A stretch of DNA of 64,000 nt from Eremothecium cymbalariae DBVPG#7215 (lineage: Eukaryota; Ascomycota; Saccharomycetes; Saccharomycetales; Saccharomycetaceae), in NCBI RefSeq assembly GCF_000235365.1, contig NC_016451.1:930001-994000 (forward strand), given 5' to 3'. Shown here in pieces: positions 53,455-62,845 of this stretch. How positions within the stretch are numbered: the stretch's first letter is position 1; every line of letters starts with the position of its first letter. The notes below the pieces were generated by a model. The model did not search any database and was not told the DNA's origin. It saw nothing but the letters and a program-made list of their open reading frames with translations. A program made the position numbers and the translations under genes.

Positions 53455-53718
53455 ATGGCGTCCAAGAGAACCAGAGCTGGTGATGCGTTCGAAGGAAGCA
53501 AGAAGACGCAGCAACGCTTCCGCGCTGGCGGGGCACTGCAGCTGCTGATGGGCAGCAAGTGCAGCAGCAACAAGCTGCAGCAGCTGCCTGCCGAGACGTC
53601 TCCGCCAGCTTGCTATTACTGCACAAGCCGGCCTGCTACGGGCCCATGCAAACTATGTGGGTTTGAGATATGTAGTGTCTGCGGCACGTGTAGCGATGTA
53701 TGTTTGAACTGTAGGTAG
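53455..53718 (+). CDS. Small Cys-rich putative zinc-binding protein (unassigned)
   Basis: This is an 87-residue protein I do not recognise as an S. cerevisiae gene. The N-terminal 40 residues are basic (KRTR, SKKTQQRFRAGGALQLL). The last 36 residues hold nine cysteines spaced C-x2-C-x8-C-x2-C-x4-C-x2-C-x2-C-x3-C-x2-C, including PCKLCGFEIC. This pattern suggests two zinc sites and resembles the spacing in the C-terminal half of Siva-type Cys-rich domains, though I cannot confirm homology. The ordered cysteines argue that the frame is real. Base composition is much richer in GC (CTGCAG, GCAGC runs) than the neighbouring genes, and a competing 97-codon minus-strand frame overlaps. A Cbf1-type palindrome lies upstream and a 22-bp hairpin starts 24 bases after the stop. 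Confidence 0.6.
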   Translation: MASKRTRAGDAFEGSKKTQQRFRAGGALQLLMGSKCSSNKLQQLPAETSPPACYYCTSRPATGPCKLCGFEICSVCGTCSDVCLNCR

Positions 53719-53741
53719 GCATGCGGTAGCTCCAACCTCTC

Positions 53742-53790
53742 TCTCTGCTTCCTAGGCAGGCTGTGGAGCAGCCTGCCTAGGAAGCAGAGA
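53742..53790. repeat. Perfect 22-bp inverted repeat (hairpin), 5-nt loop
   Basis: The arms at 53742-53763 and 53769-53790 are exact reverse complements around TGGAG. Each arm contains CCTAGG. The stem begins 24 bases after the stop of the Cys-rich ORF, so it would lie in that transcript's 3' UTR. Such a long perfect GC-rich stem is rare in yeast intergenic DNA. Confidence 0.93.
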
Positions 53791-53820
53791 AGCAGAGAAG
53801 CAGAGAAGCAGAGAAGCAGA
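53781..53820. repeat. Five tandem copies of GAAGCAGA
   Basis: Five exact 8-base units overlap the right arm of the hairpin, whose outer end is the first copy. This suggests that the repeat grew by slippage from the hairpin arm. Confidence 0.95.
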
Positions 53821-54566
53821 GAACTACAGAGGTGGTGACCGAGAATGAACGCACAGGCTAAGATTGGGGCACCGGAGGGAACAAAACAGCATTGCCAAAT
53901 CTAGAATAGGGGTCAAAACATCGAATACGGCAGCTGGAGCCCCGGTGTTGCTGTTTCGTGAGCTATGAGGAATGGTAATAGCACGGCAGGAGAGATAAAA
54001 TAGGAGCCTTTTTCCAATAGCAGTTTCTATTGTAAATAGTCTAAGTTTTCGATATCGGGTTTTCACCACACTTGTTGTATATAATACACATACAATCGAA
54101 GATACAAAGAGAGACAGAAATCGAGAGAGAGAGTGTGTGTGTGTGTCTGTGTGTGTGGTATACATATAGACAAGCAGGAAAGTGTTGCAAGCCTAATTAC
54201 AGCGTCTGTGGTGTTTAAAAGAGAGAAACGACAAGAGTATTTTATAGGACGATCGATATAGGGGCAGTTAGTTAGGGGCAGTTTAAAACTACGAGAGAAA
54301 AAAATCGTATTACAAACAAAAAAAGCATTACAGCGAGAGAGAAAGAGAGACAAGAGACAAGAGACAAGCAGAGTGATAGCAGAGATCATTCAAGGAGTTC
54401 AGTCAGTTGCGGGAAGTAATAGGATAGTTATAATAATAATAATAAAAGAAGCACAAAGCACAAGCAGAAGAAGGGACGGTGTCTATCTCAAAAATAAGCA
54501 AGCAAAAGCATTAATATATATTACCAGGTATTCCAAAAACAATAAAAAACAGAGACAGTATAAACA

Positions 54567-56012
54567 ATGGGGACGTTCCAAAATATGGTCAAGAGAGCGA
54601 CCAAGATTAAGATGGCGGCGCCAAAGCAGAAGTATCTTAAGCCTATTTTGATGAGTACGGGGGAGGAGCAATATTTTAAAGAGACTATCGGTACGCTTTT
54701 GACCAGGTTGAATGATTCTGCGTTTACGGTTGTGTTCAAGTCGTTGGTTGTTATGCACGTGATGATCCGGGAGGGGGAGGGGAATGTGACGCTGAGGTAC
54801 TTGTCGCGTCATCCGGAGTATTTTGAGTTGGGAGGGCTCTTGAATGGTAGTTACGGGTCAGTCAATTCAGGGCTTCAGATAGTTAGGCGGTATGGGGATT
54901 ATTTACGGATCCGTGCTCAAGAGTTTGGTAAGTTGGAGAGGGATTATGTGCGAGAGGGGTCGTCTAATTTGAAGGAGATCGGGAGGAACATGGTTGTGCT
55001 AAGCCATGTCGAATCGCTTGAGGCTCAAATTGCAGCATTGATCAAGAATCGGTACTCCCAGTATGATTTGAATAATGATATGTTGATGGCGGCATTTAAG
55101 CTTTTGGTGCAGGATATTTTGGCGCTTTACAATGCGTTGAATGAGGGTATTATTACGTTGTTAGAATGTTTCTTTGAATTGAGTCGTCCTGACGCAAAAC
55201 GTACTTTGGATCTCTACAAGCGGTTTGTCCATCTTACTGAAACCGTAGTCAAGTATTTAAAGGCTGGGAAAGCCGTGGGGCTTGAGATCCCCGTGATAAA
55301 GCATATCACCACAAAGTTGATCAGGTCCTTAGAGGACCACCTCCGTGAGGACGAGATGCAAAAGAACGAAGGCCAGTCCACAAGTGACACTGCCAATACT
55401 GGTAGTAAAACCAGTCAATATAAGTCAGAAGCGCAAAAGCAGTTGGAAATTGTACGCCAGCAGAAACGCTTGTTGCAGGAGCAGCTCCAACTCACATCTC
55501 CTTTGGTCCAGCAGCTAACACAAGCAGTACCTTCAGCGCCTACGGGTTACAATCCTTTCCTGGAAACAACCCAAGCGCCACAGCAGCAGCAGTTGGTCAC
55601 GGCGCAATCCCTGATTCAACCGCAACATACCCATAACCCATTTGTCCTCCAAGCAACAGGCTTCGTACCCCAAAACACAGCGGCATTCATCACCACCCAG
55701 AACACTACCACCTTACATCATGTCCCTCAACCCCCCCACCATCTCGTACCGCTTCACGTTACACCCCCACAACAACCAACCCCCACAGGCTCTAATAATC
55801 CGTTTTCACTCCAAAATTTCAACCAACAGACCTCCAATATCCAAGTCACCCCGGTTACCAACCCGTTCTACGGCACGAACTTTCAAGACCTCACTCAATC
55901 CCAGGTACCTATAATTTCATATCCTACCGGTTACCCGCAACAGCAGCAGCAACATCAGCCGCAGCCGCAGCCGGGCTACGTAAACCAGGGCCCCAATCTC
56001 ATCGATATATAA
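54567..56012 (+). CDS. YAP1802: AP180/CALM clathrin adaptor (Yap1801/Yap1802)
   Basis: This 481-residue protein has an N-terminal ANTH domain (about 1-270) beginning MGTFQNMVKRATKIKMAAPKQKYLKP; KMAAPKQKYL is the phosphoinositide-binding motif typical of ANTH proteins. The C-terminal half is Gln/Pro-rich with four NPF motifs (residues 329, 357, 411 and 432) for EH-domain proteins such as Pan1/Ede1. A terminal NLIDI fits a clathrin-box-type end. The protein gathers clathrin and cargo (notably synaptobrevin-type SNAREs) at endocytic sites. The neighbouring PFK1 in the same direction matches YGR241C-YGR240C, hence the YAP1802 symbol, although the gene should represent both paralogues. Confidence 0.93.
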   Translation: MGTFQNMVKRATKIKMAAPKQKYLKPILMSTGEEQYFKETIGTLLTRLNDSAFTVVFKSLVVMHVMIREGEGNVTLRYLSRHPEYFELGGLLNGSYGSVNSGLQIVRRYGDYLRIRAQEFGKLERDYVREGSSNLKEIGRNMVVLSHVESLEAQIAALIKNRYSQYDLNNDMLMAAFKLLVQDILALYNALNEGIITLLECFFELSRPDAKRTLDLYKRFVHLTETVVKYLKAGKAVGLEIPVIKHITTKLIRSLEDHLREDEMQKNEGQSTSDTANTGSKTSQYKSEAQKQLEIVRQQKRLLQEQLQLTSPLVQQLTQAVPSAPTGYNPFLETTQAPQQQQLVTAQSLIQPQHTHNPFVLQATGFVPQNTAAFITTQNTTTLHHVPQPPHHLVPLHVTPPQQPTPTGSNNPFSLQNFNQQTSNIQVTPVTNPFYGTNFQDLTQSQVPIISYPTGYPQQQQQHQPQPQPGYVNQGPNLIDI

Positions 56013-56173
56013 CCCACCTCATCCCCAACCCCTCATCCACCCTTCTCAAGCGCAAAGCTCTTTTTGCATTTATAATATATTATACTTTTCTCTGCGCTTT
56101 AATCTCCCATGGGATACATAATACCGTTGTCGGACCTCCGTTACCCTCCCTTACTTTAACGTTACGTTCCCGT

Positions 56174-56181
56174 CCGGGTAA
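56174..56181. promoter_or_regulatory. Reb1-type site upstream of PFK1
   Basis: CCGGGTAA matches the Reb1 consensus (TTACCCGG on the other strand), about 510 bases before PFK1 and 160 after the AP180 stop codon. It could act as a general promoter element or a Reb1-dependent terminator. Single motif, inferred. Confidence 0.35.
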
Positions 56182-56279
56182 CCTTGTCAGCACCCTCTGC
56201 CTACTTCTCCTTATGCTCACGTCGGCTTCGTCTTTTCGATTAAAAGACCGGTAGTAAATGCTGATCTTCGTCAGACTCT

Positions 56280-56305
56280 TGTCGCCCACCAGGTGGTGGG
56301 CGACA
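56280..56305. repeat. Perfect GC-rich hairpin, 11-bp stem, 4-nt loop
   Basis: TGTCGCCCACC (56280-56290) and GGTGGGCGACA (56295-56305) flank AGGT. It lies in the PFK1 promoter region, about 385 bases before the ATG. Function unknown. Confidence 0.9.
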
Positions 56306-56689
56306 CTGTGAGCTTATTGCTACTGCTGGTGCTACGTGTGGCTAACCCCACTACTGCGATTCTTCCATCACGATTGGCAAGAAATGCCCACGCTTAAATG
56401 GTCTCGGATACTAGTCTGTTAAAATGTGCTGACAAGTTCGACTTTTTGAACTAATCGCTACTACATTTTAGAGTATTTAGTATTTGTATATATTCCATAT
56501 ATTATATATTATATCATATATCTCGGTTATATAATAATTCGTCGACGTTCAATCGTTTAAGACCTACTTCATCCATCATTAGTAGAAAAAAGTAAGGACG
56601 GTCAGGAGAAAACGGCGGAAAGTGATTGGGATTGAGAGAGACATAGCTAGATAGATAGATATTGAAGAAGCAATATATCGAAGGTAGAT

Positions 56690-59656
56690 ATGTCGATGGA
56701 AGCAGTATATGGAGTGGGGTTTACGTCTTTGACGACGGCGGAGGAGGATAAGTATAAAGCTACCATCAAATTTTATCAAGAGTTGGGGTTCTCTATAGTA
56801 AAGATATATGATAAGTTCAAGAACCATGACAATGGTGTTATTGCTTCAGGGACGACGCACGGATCGCGTAAAGAAACTTGGCTAGAGTCGTTCAAGTTGT
56901 CTGAGATGGATGCGAGGGGATTTCGTGTGCCCCAGCAGGAGGCGTCGAATCCAGAACAATCGGATGGTATCTTGTTGAAGATTAGGTTAGTTAGTGAAAT
57001 TAGCACTGTCGGGGGTCAATCTTTCGATGTGAGGTACTACAGTGCTGTGTTTGAAGAAGCGGCGGAGAAGTTTCCTGAACGGACGGCTGTGGGGGATAAT
57101 GCATTCAAGGTGAAGGATCCTTTGGGAAATGTGATTACTATTACGAATGTTCCACGCTTGGAGGACGGTTTGCATGGTCCTGCAAAGGTTTTGGATGCTG
57201 CGCACTTTACTGCTAAGAAAGATGCAGAAACGGAAGAACATGAAGAGTTATCAGCGCTGAGAAAAAGCTTGGGTGTTACAGGCATTCCTGATTATGGTAG
57301 TGCCGATGGGAAGATGAAGAAGAGGATTGCAGTGATGACTTCTGGAGGTGATTCACCGGGTATGAATGCTGCTGTGCGTGCAGTAGTGCGGGCTGGTATT
57401 TATTATCGCTGCGATGTGTTTGCGGTTTACGAAGGATATGAGGGGTTGTTAAAGGGTGGGGACCTCTTGAAGAAGATGCAATGGTCTGATGTGAGGGGCT
57501 GGTTGAGCGAAGGTGGTACACTGATCGGTACCGCACGTTGTATGGGATTCAAGCAGCGCGAAGGTAGGAAAAAGGCAGCAGCAAACTTGATTGAACGTGG
57601 TATTGATGCGTTAGTAGTCTGTGGAGGTGATGGGTCTCTCACTGGAGCTGATTTATTTAGATCTGAGTGGCCATCATTAGTTGAAGAGTTGGTTGCAGAA
57701 GGTAGGTTTACCTCCAGGCAAGTAGCTCCTTATAAGAATTTAACAATTGTAGGATTGGTGGGCTCAATTGACAACGATATGTCTGGTACAGACTCCACAA
57801 TCGGTGCTTATTCTGCTTTGGAACGGATTTGCGAGATGGTTGATTTCATTGATGCAACAGCTAAATCACATTCTCGTGCGTTTGTTGTTGAAGTTATGGG
57901 GAGACACTGTGGTTGGTTGGCATTGATGGCAGGTATTGCTACTGCTGCTGACTACATCTTTATCCCAGAAAGAGCAGCTCCATACGGGAAATGGCAAGAT
58001 GATCTCAAAAAGGTCTGTCAAAGACATAAACTAAAGGGACGTCGTAATATTACTGTTATTTTAGCGGAAGGTGCTTTAGACAACAATTTGAATCCAATAA
58101 CCGCTGAAGAAGTCAAAAAATCTTTGGTTGAGTTGGGCTTGGATACTAGAATTACCACTTTGGGTCATGTTCAAAGAGGTGGAACCGCAGTAGCACATGA
58201 TAGATGGTTGGCCACGTTGCAGGGTGTAGATGCTGTAAAAGCTGTATTGGAGATGACTCCAGACACGCCCTCACCACTGATTGGTATTCTGGAGAACAAA
58301 ATTATTAGAATGCCTTTGATGGAGTCTGTCAAATTGACGAAGCAAGTTGCCACTGCTATCGAGGCTAAAGATTTTGAGAAGGCTATTTCTTTGCGTGATA
58401 CAGAATTCATTGAGCTGTACGAAAACTTCATCGCTACTACTATTAGGGATGATGGAACTGAATACGTTCCGGAAGACGAAAGATTGAAAATTGCTATTTT
58501 GCATGTTGGTGCTCCCTCTGCAGCTTTAAATGCAGCTACCCGCGCTGCAACTTTGTACTGTTTGTCTCATGGCCATAAGCCATTTGCTATTTTGAATGGG
58601 TTTTCTGGTCTAATTCAGGAAGGTGAGGTCAAGGAATTAACTTGGATCGACGTTGAGAATTGGCACAACCTTGGTGGTTCCGAGATCGGCACTAATCGTT
58701 GCGTAGCTGCGGAAGACTTAGGTACTGTGGCGTACCACTTTCAGAAGAATGAATTTGATGGAGTTATCATTTTGGGTGGATTTGAAGGTTTCAAGTCTTT
58801 GAAACAGCTTAACGAAGCTAAAGAGCAATATCCTATTTTCAATATTCCTATTGTACTAATACCTGCCACTGTTTCCAATAACGTACCAGGTACTGAATAT
58901 TCTTTAGGCACCGACACTTGTTTGAACTCTTTGGTGAATTACACTGACGCGATTAAACAATCAGCGTCTGCCTCCAGAAGGAGAGTTTTCGTTGTGGAAG
59001 TCCAAGGTGGTCATTCTGGATATGTTGCATCTTTTACTGGCTTGGTAACAGGTGCTGTGTCCGTTTATATTCCTGAGCAAAATATTGACTTGAAGTCTAT
59101 TCAGGAAGATTTGGCTTTATTAAAGGAAAACTTTCGCCATGATCAGGGTGAAAACCGTAATGGTAAGATCCTCATCAGAAATGAACAGGCATCATCTATA
59201 TATAGTACAGAGATGATTGCAGATATCATATCCGAATCATCAAAGGGCAGATTTGGCGTCAGAACTGCTGTTCCAGGCCACGTTCAACAAGGTGGTGTTC
59301 CATCCTCTAAAGATAGAGTCGCTGCTTCGCGTTTCGCCGTAAAATGTGTCAAATTCATTGAAAATTGGAACAAGTGTAATATGAATACTTCAAGGGACAA
59401 TAAACTACTAGGTTCAAGACGCTCAAAAAATCCTACAAACGATGAAAATAGCTCTGCAGCAGTCATCTGCGTTAATGGCTCAACAGTATCCTTCAAGCCA
59501 ATTGATAAACTATGGGAATACGAAACTAACGTAGAATTGAGAAAAGGTAGAGAAATTCACTGGGCTGAGTTCACCAAAATCGGAGATATTTTATCTGGCA
59601 GAAGCAATCTGAGAAAAGAAATCACGGCTGCAAAGAAAGCCACTTTGCAAATTTAA
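56690..59656 (+). CDS. PFK1: 6-phosphofructokinase alpha subunit
   Basis: This 988-residue protein (987 in S. cerevisiae Pfk1) has the usual eukaryotic tandem layout. A glyoxalase-like N-terminal region of about 200 residues precedes the catalytic half, which carries TSGGDSPGMNAAVRA, CGGDGSLTGADLF, GSIDNDMSGTDSTIGA and VEVMGRHCGWLAL. The C-terminal regulatory half has degenerated active-site motifs (GGFEGFKSL, VSNNVPGTEYSLG) that bind fructose 2,6-bisphosphate. It phosphorylates fructose 6-phosphate in the cytosol as an alpha4beta4 octamer with Pfk2. Length and the neighbouring AP180 gene favour PFK1 over PFK2. Preferred codons dominate the 3' part. Confidence 0.97.
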   Translation: MSMEAVYGVGFTSLTTAEEDKYKATIKFYQELGFSIVKIYDKFKNHDNGVIASGTTHGSRKETWLESFKLSEMDARGFRVPQQEASNPEQSDGILLKIRLVSEISTVGGQSFDVRYYSAVFEEAAEKFPERTAVGDNAFKVKDPLGNVITITNVPRLEDGLHGPAKVLDAAHFTAKKDAETEEHEELSALRKSLGVTGIPDYGSADGKMKKRIAVMTSGGDSPGMNAAVRAVVRAGIYYRCDVFAVYEGYEGLLKGGDLLKKMQWSDVRGWLSEGGTLIGTARCMGFKQREGRKKAAANLIERGIDALVVCGGDGSLTGADLFRSEWPSLVEELVAEGRFTSRQVAPYKNLTIVGLVGSIDNDMSGTDSTIGAYSALERICEMVDFIDATAKSHSRAFVVEVMGRHCGWLALMAGIATAADYIFIPERAAPYGKWQDDLKKVCQRHKLKGRRNITVILAEGALDNNLNPITAEEVKKSLVELGLDTRITTLGHVQRGGTAVAHDRWLATLQGVDAVKAVLEMTPDTPSPLIGILENKIIRMPLMESVKLTKQVATAIEAKDFEKAISLRDTEFIELYENFIATTIRDDGTEYVPEDERLKIAILHVGAPSAALNAATRAATLYCLSHGHKPFAILNGFSGLIQEGEVKELTWIDVENWHNLGGSEIGTNRCVAAEDLGTVAYHFQKNEFDGVIILGGFEGFKSLKQLNEAKEQYPIFNIPIVLIPATVSNNVPGTEYSLGTDTCLNSLVNYTDAIKQSASASRRRVFVVEVQGGHSGYVASFTGLVTGAVSVYIPEQNIDLKSIQEDLALLKENFRHDQGENRNGKILIRNEQASSIYSTEMIADIISESSKGRFGVRTAVPGHVQQGGVPSSKDRVAASRFAVKCVKFIENWNKCNMNTSRDNKLLGSRRSKNPTNDENSSAAVICVNGSTVSFKPIDKLWEYETNVELRKGREIHWAEFTKIGDILSGRSNLRKEITAAKKATLQI

Positions 59657-60080
59657 CTGTTAATGCATCACTTATCTTAGAATTACCCTTCATGCATACA
59701 TACCTTTTATGACCGCCATATGTGTACTTTAATTTTTGATTTACTTATTTTCAACCACTAATCCTCCGCTTTTCGAGCCGAAAACAGCAAATTTATATAT
59801 GTATTTTACCCATATATCTATACTGGATGCTATTATAGAATATCTATTCCGCTTGTTACTCATCATTCATATAACCGATTCATAGTGTCGTTTCGAGAAG
59901 ACCAGACGTTTACACAGTCACTTCATACGCGTAATTAAATTTTTCATTTCTAGGCCATCATCAAATCATTAACTTACACCAACTTAAACCTGTAACTAGA
60001 CGTTTGGGATACTCGATCCATATAAGTGTGGGTACCAGGGATTCCGGTCGAGAATAATACGAGAAATAGATAGAGTTACG
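59657..60080. other. Intergenic PFK1-PAP2, synteny junction
   Basis: The region holds the PFK1 3' end and the promoter of the next gene. One ACGCGT (MCB-type) is at 59937-59942, 139 bases before the ATG. In S. cerevisiae these two genes are on different chromosomes, so a rearrangement junction lies here. No gene is seen. Confidence 0.5.
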
Positions 60081-62132
60081 ATGAAACAGGGGGCAAGCTC
60101 TAATAGTAAAAGGTTTGGGTCCAAGGCGAATCCTTCGTCAAAGCGTGGCAAGGTGAAAAAGATGAGGAAGTCATCACTATCGCGAGTTCAAAGGAACTTT
60201 TCAGTGTTTCATAACTCCTCAGAACACGAAAATAAGTATGCCAATTTATCTGTTGTTAATTCAGACGGTGAGGAAGTCATACTGATAGAAGATGATGAGG
60301 TAAATGATGATGAGTCAGGTGTGATGCAGGAGATAGATCTTGGTGAGGATGAAGATAGTAATGAGGAGTACGACGAAGATGGGTCGAGCAAGTCGAGTTA
60401 TGAAAATGCTGGGAAATCCAGTGGTAACGCATTAGATAAGAACGATGACTTTATTGGATTTAGTTCGAGTGACGAAGAGCACGGGGCTAATGGAGAGCAT
60501 CAAAGTTCAGATACTAGCTCTTCGTATGAAGAAGAAACTACCGAACAGGAAGTAAGTGCTCCTAAGGTTATGCAATTAAACAATGATTATCCTTGGATTT
60601 TGAACCATGATCATTCAAAGCAGAAGGAAATCGCTGATTGGTTAACATTGGAAATTAAAGATTTTGTATCATACATATCCCCGAACAGGGAAGAAATTCG
60701 AAAACGCAACGATGCAATCACAAAGATAAGGAAGGCGGTGAAGAGTTTCTGGCCAGATTCAGATCTACACTGCTTTGGTTCTTATGCCACTGATCTCTAT
60801 CTACCTGGATCCGATATCGATTGTGTTGTTAATAGCAAGTCTGGAGATAAGGATAATAAGAATGCATTGTACTCTTTTGCATCATATTTAAGAAAAAATG
60901 GGTTGGCATCCCAGGTTAGTGTTATAGCGAAAGCTAGAGTGCCAATTATCAAATTTGTTGAGCCAGTTTCTCAAATACACATTGATGTTTCCTTCGAGAG
61001 AACTAATGGTGTTGATGCTGCTAAGATAATACGAGGATGGCTAGGTGATACCCCGGGTCTGCGTGAGTTAGTTTTAACAATAAAACAGTTTCTTTACGCA
61101 CGGAGATTAAATGATGTGCATATCGGTGGTCTTGGTGGATTCAGTATTATTTGTTTGACTTATTCCTTCTTGAAGTTACACCCACGTATAATCTGTCAAG
61201 ATGTAGACCCGTTGCAAAACCTAGGGGTGCTCTTGATCGATTTCTTTGAGCTTTATGGGAAAAATTTTGGATATGATGATGTTGGGATCGCCGTAAGCGC
61301 AGATGATGCTAAATATATCAACAAGAAGGATTACCCAGAACTAACACAGAACCTTCGAGGTTCGTTCAACCTGGTAATACAAGATCCAGGTGATCCGTGT
61401 AACAATATCAGTCGAGGCACGTTTAATGTGCGAGACATAAAAAAGGCTTTTGCGGGTGCATTCGATCTGTTAGCGAATAAATGTTTTGAACTGGATGCAG
61501 CAACCTTCAAGGTTCGACTTGGGAAAAGCATATTAGGAAACGTCATAAAGTATCGGGGAGCAAGGAGAGATTTTAAGGATGAAAGGGGCTTGGTTGTGAA
61601 TAAAGCTATTCAAGAAAACGAGGAGTTCCATCAGAAACGGGGGAGGATTGTACTCTCCAGGGATGATGACGAATTCATCAACATTAGTGACGAGGAGGAC
61701 ATGTATGATATAGAAGAACCGCCTAAAAAGAAATCGAAGAAGAATACCTCTAATGTAGCGAAATCTAAAGACAGAAAGGCTAGGCAACCTCCGGTGCTGC
61801 CTCCGTACACAGTACACACGGGGCAAAATATCAAATATGAATCTAGTGATGACTACGACCCCACTGGTAATGATTTAGTTGTCATAGAGTCCCGTGGGGC
61901 GGATGTCAATGCTCACAGCTCAGCAAAACAAAATGCTTCTTCCCGTTCTGAGGGTCAAATAGACAAGTTGATGGGACTCGATGATACTGAAGACAAAGAC
62001 GACTACCAACCCGTTTTAGCCAATAACCACAGCGACGGTGCTCAGGAGGACGATGACCAAGAAGACTACGTTCCTAAGGTGGACAAGGAAACGAAGCGTA
62101 ACTACTGGCTTGGAAAAGGCCAGTCGATGTAA
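60081..62132 (+). CDS. PAP2: TRAMP poly(A) polymerase Trf4/Trf5 (Pap2)
   Basis: This 683-residue non-canonical poly(A) polymerase has an acidic low-complexity N-terminus to about 160. The nucleotidyltransferase core has FGSYATDLYLPGSDIDCVV, where Asp245 and Asp247 bind the metals. The PAP-associated domain (VKQ-type IKQFLYARRL, GGLGGFSIICL, NLGVLLIDFFELYGKNFGYDD, QDPGDPCNNISRGTFN) follows to about 500. An acidic and basic tail ends the protein. In the TRAMP complex with Air1/2 and Mtr4 it adds short A-tails to faulty nuclear RNAs for exosome decay. The next two genes match both YOL115W-YOL114C-YOL113W and TRF5-CLA4, so this is the pre-duplication gene. It is longer than S. cerevisiae Trf4 (584). 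Confidence 0.94.
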   Translation: MKQGASSNSKRFGSKANPSSKRGKVKKMRKSSLSRVQRNFSVFHNSSEHENKYANLSVVNSDGEEVILIEDDEVNDDESGVMQEIDLGEDEDSNEEYDEDGSSKSSYENAGKSSGNALDKNDDFIGFSSSDEEHGANGEHQSSDTSSSYEEETTEQEVSAPKVMQLNNDYPWILNHDHSKQKEIADWLTLEIKDFVSYISPNREEIRKRNDAITKIRKAVKSFWPDSDLHCFGSYATDLYLPGSDIDCVVNSKSGDKDNKNALYSFASYLRKNGLASQVSVIAKARVPIIKFVEPVSQIHIDVSFERTNGVDAAKIIRGWLGDTPGLRELVLTIKQFLYARRLNDVHIGGLGGFSIICLTYSFLKLHPRIICQDVDPLQNLGVLLIDFFELYGKNFGYDDVGIAVSADDAKYINKKDYPELTQNLRGSFNLVIQDPGDPCNNISRGTFNVRDIKKAFAGAFDLLANKCFELDAATFKVRLGKSILGNVIKYRGARRDFKDERGLVVNKAIQENEEFHQKRGRIVLSRDDDEFINISDEEDMYDIEEPPKKKSKKNTSNVAKSKDRKARQPPVLPPYTVHTGQNIKYESSDDYDPTGNDLVVIESRGADVNAHSSAKQNASSRSEGQIDKLMGLDDTEDKDDYQPVLANNHSDGAQEDDDQEDYVPKVDKETKRNYWLGKGQSM

Positions 62133-62260
62133 GATAGATACACACATATATATACACCCTGGAAGCTGGCATAACCTACACTATTCCATCCAACATTTGT
62201 CTATATAAATTAGATCCGTAGGCCTTATAGAAAACCAGCACCCTCAGCCCTCCCAAAATC

Positions 62261-62845
62261 TTAGAACTCAGTGATCCTAGTCCTTGCCTTCTTTTTATGC
62301 CCATGCAGCTTTTTAACTTTCAAACGGCTCCGATCCGCATCCTTATGTATTTTCGTCCATCGCTCCACCTTCTCCTCAGAAACTGGTCTCGCAAAGTAAA
62401 CTGCTGCCTTAATTTCCTTAACCAACTTTTGCAAACACCCTTTCCGATTGTCCTCTCGTGACCTCCATGTGTCACACTGCACAACAACCGCATCCTTGGC
62501 CCTTGCATAATACCGAAATCCTTTCTCTGCTAACTGTCTCCGCACTCCCAACGGAACCCACTCACACACCGAAAACCCGTTTATAGTCAACGTGCACTTG
62601 CTGTTCACCTTGTTCACGTTCTGTCCTCCCGGTCCACCTGCTCGATCGTAGTGCGTCCTATATAGATCCTCCGGAACCCCCCTCCACTCCAGTCGCCGCA
62701 CCCATTCCCTGCACTCCTCATCAACCTTCTCTACACGCTTCCCAGTGGAATAACGTCTCACCCAGCTCCTGCTTGCGAATCCCATCCTTCGGATCCCTTG
62801 CACCACCACACCTGCAACCACTATACCGCTATAAATCACCCTCAT
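62261..62845 (-). CDS. PTH4: Mitochondrial peptidyl-tRNA hydrolase Pth4 (ICT1-like)
   Basis: This 194-residue class-I release-factor-like protein has the catalytic GGQ at 73-75 in RAGGPGGQNVNKVNSK and a very basic C-terminus (KVKKLHGHKKKART). The N-terminal 37 residues are basic and Ser-rich with hydrophobic stretches and no acids, typical of a mitochondrial presequence. There is no codon-recognition domain, as in ICT1/YaeJ proteins, which release nascent chains from stalled ribosomes. It corresponds to S. cerevisiae YOL114C (202 residues) and keeps the PAP2-PTH4-SKM1 order. The family is firm; action on stalled mitoribosomes is inferred from relatives. Confidence 0.9.
   Translation of the reverse strand: MRVIYSGIVVAGVVVQGIRRMGFASRSWVRRYSTGKRVEKVDEECREWVRRLEWRGVPEDLYRTHYDRAGGPGGQNVNKVNSKCTLTINGFSVCEWVPLGVRRQLAEKGFRYYARAKDAVVVQCDTWRSREDNRKGCLQKLVKEIKAAVYFARPVSEEKVERWTKIHKDADRSRLKVKKLHGHKKKARTRITEF

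Larger units (their letters stand above)
53719..54566. other. Intergenic region and long leader of the AP180 gene
   Basis: After the hairpin and 8-nt repeat (separate entries) the DNA becomes purine-rich toward the AP180 gene. It has GAGAGA and GTGTGT tracts at about 54125-54160, GAGACAA repeats at about 54340-54370 and ATA repeats at about 54430-54445. No further gene is supported. Confidence 0.5.
56013..56689. other. Intergenic region upstream of PFK1
   Basis: It contains a Reb1-type CCGGGTAA at 56174-56181 and a perfect hairpin at 56280-56305. A CTTCC motif of the Gcr1 type lies near 56355, and AT-rich palindromic TATATATTATAT DNA near 56490-56520. No gene is seen; the region probably serves as the PFK1 promoter. 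Confidence 0.5.
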
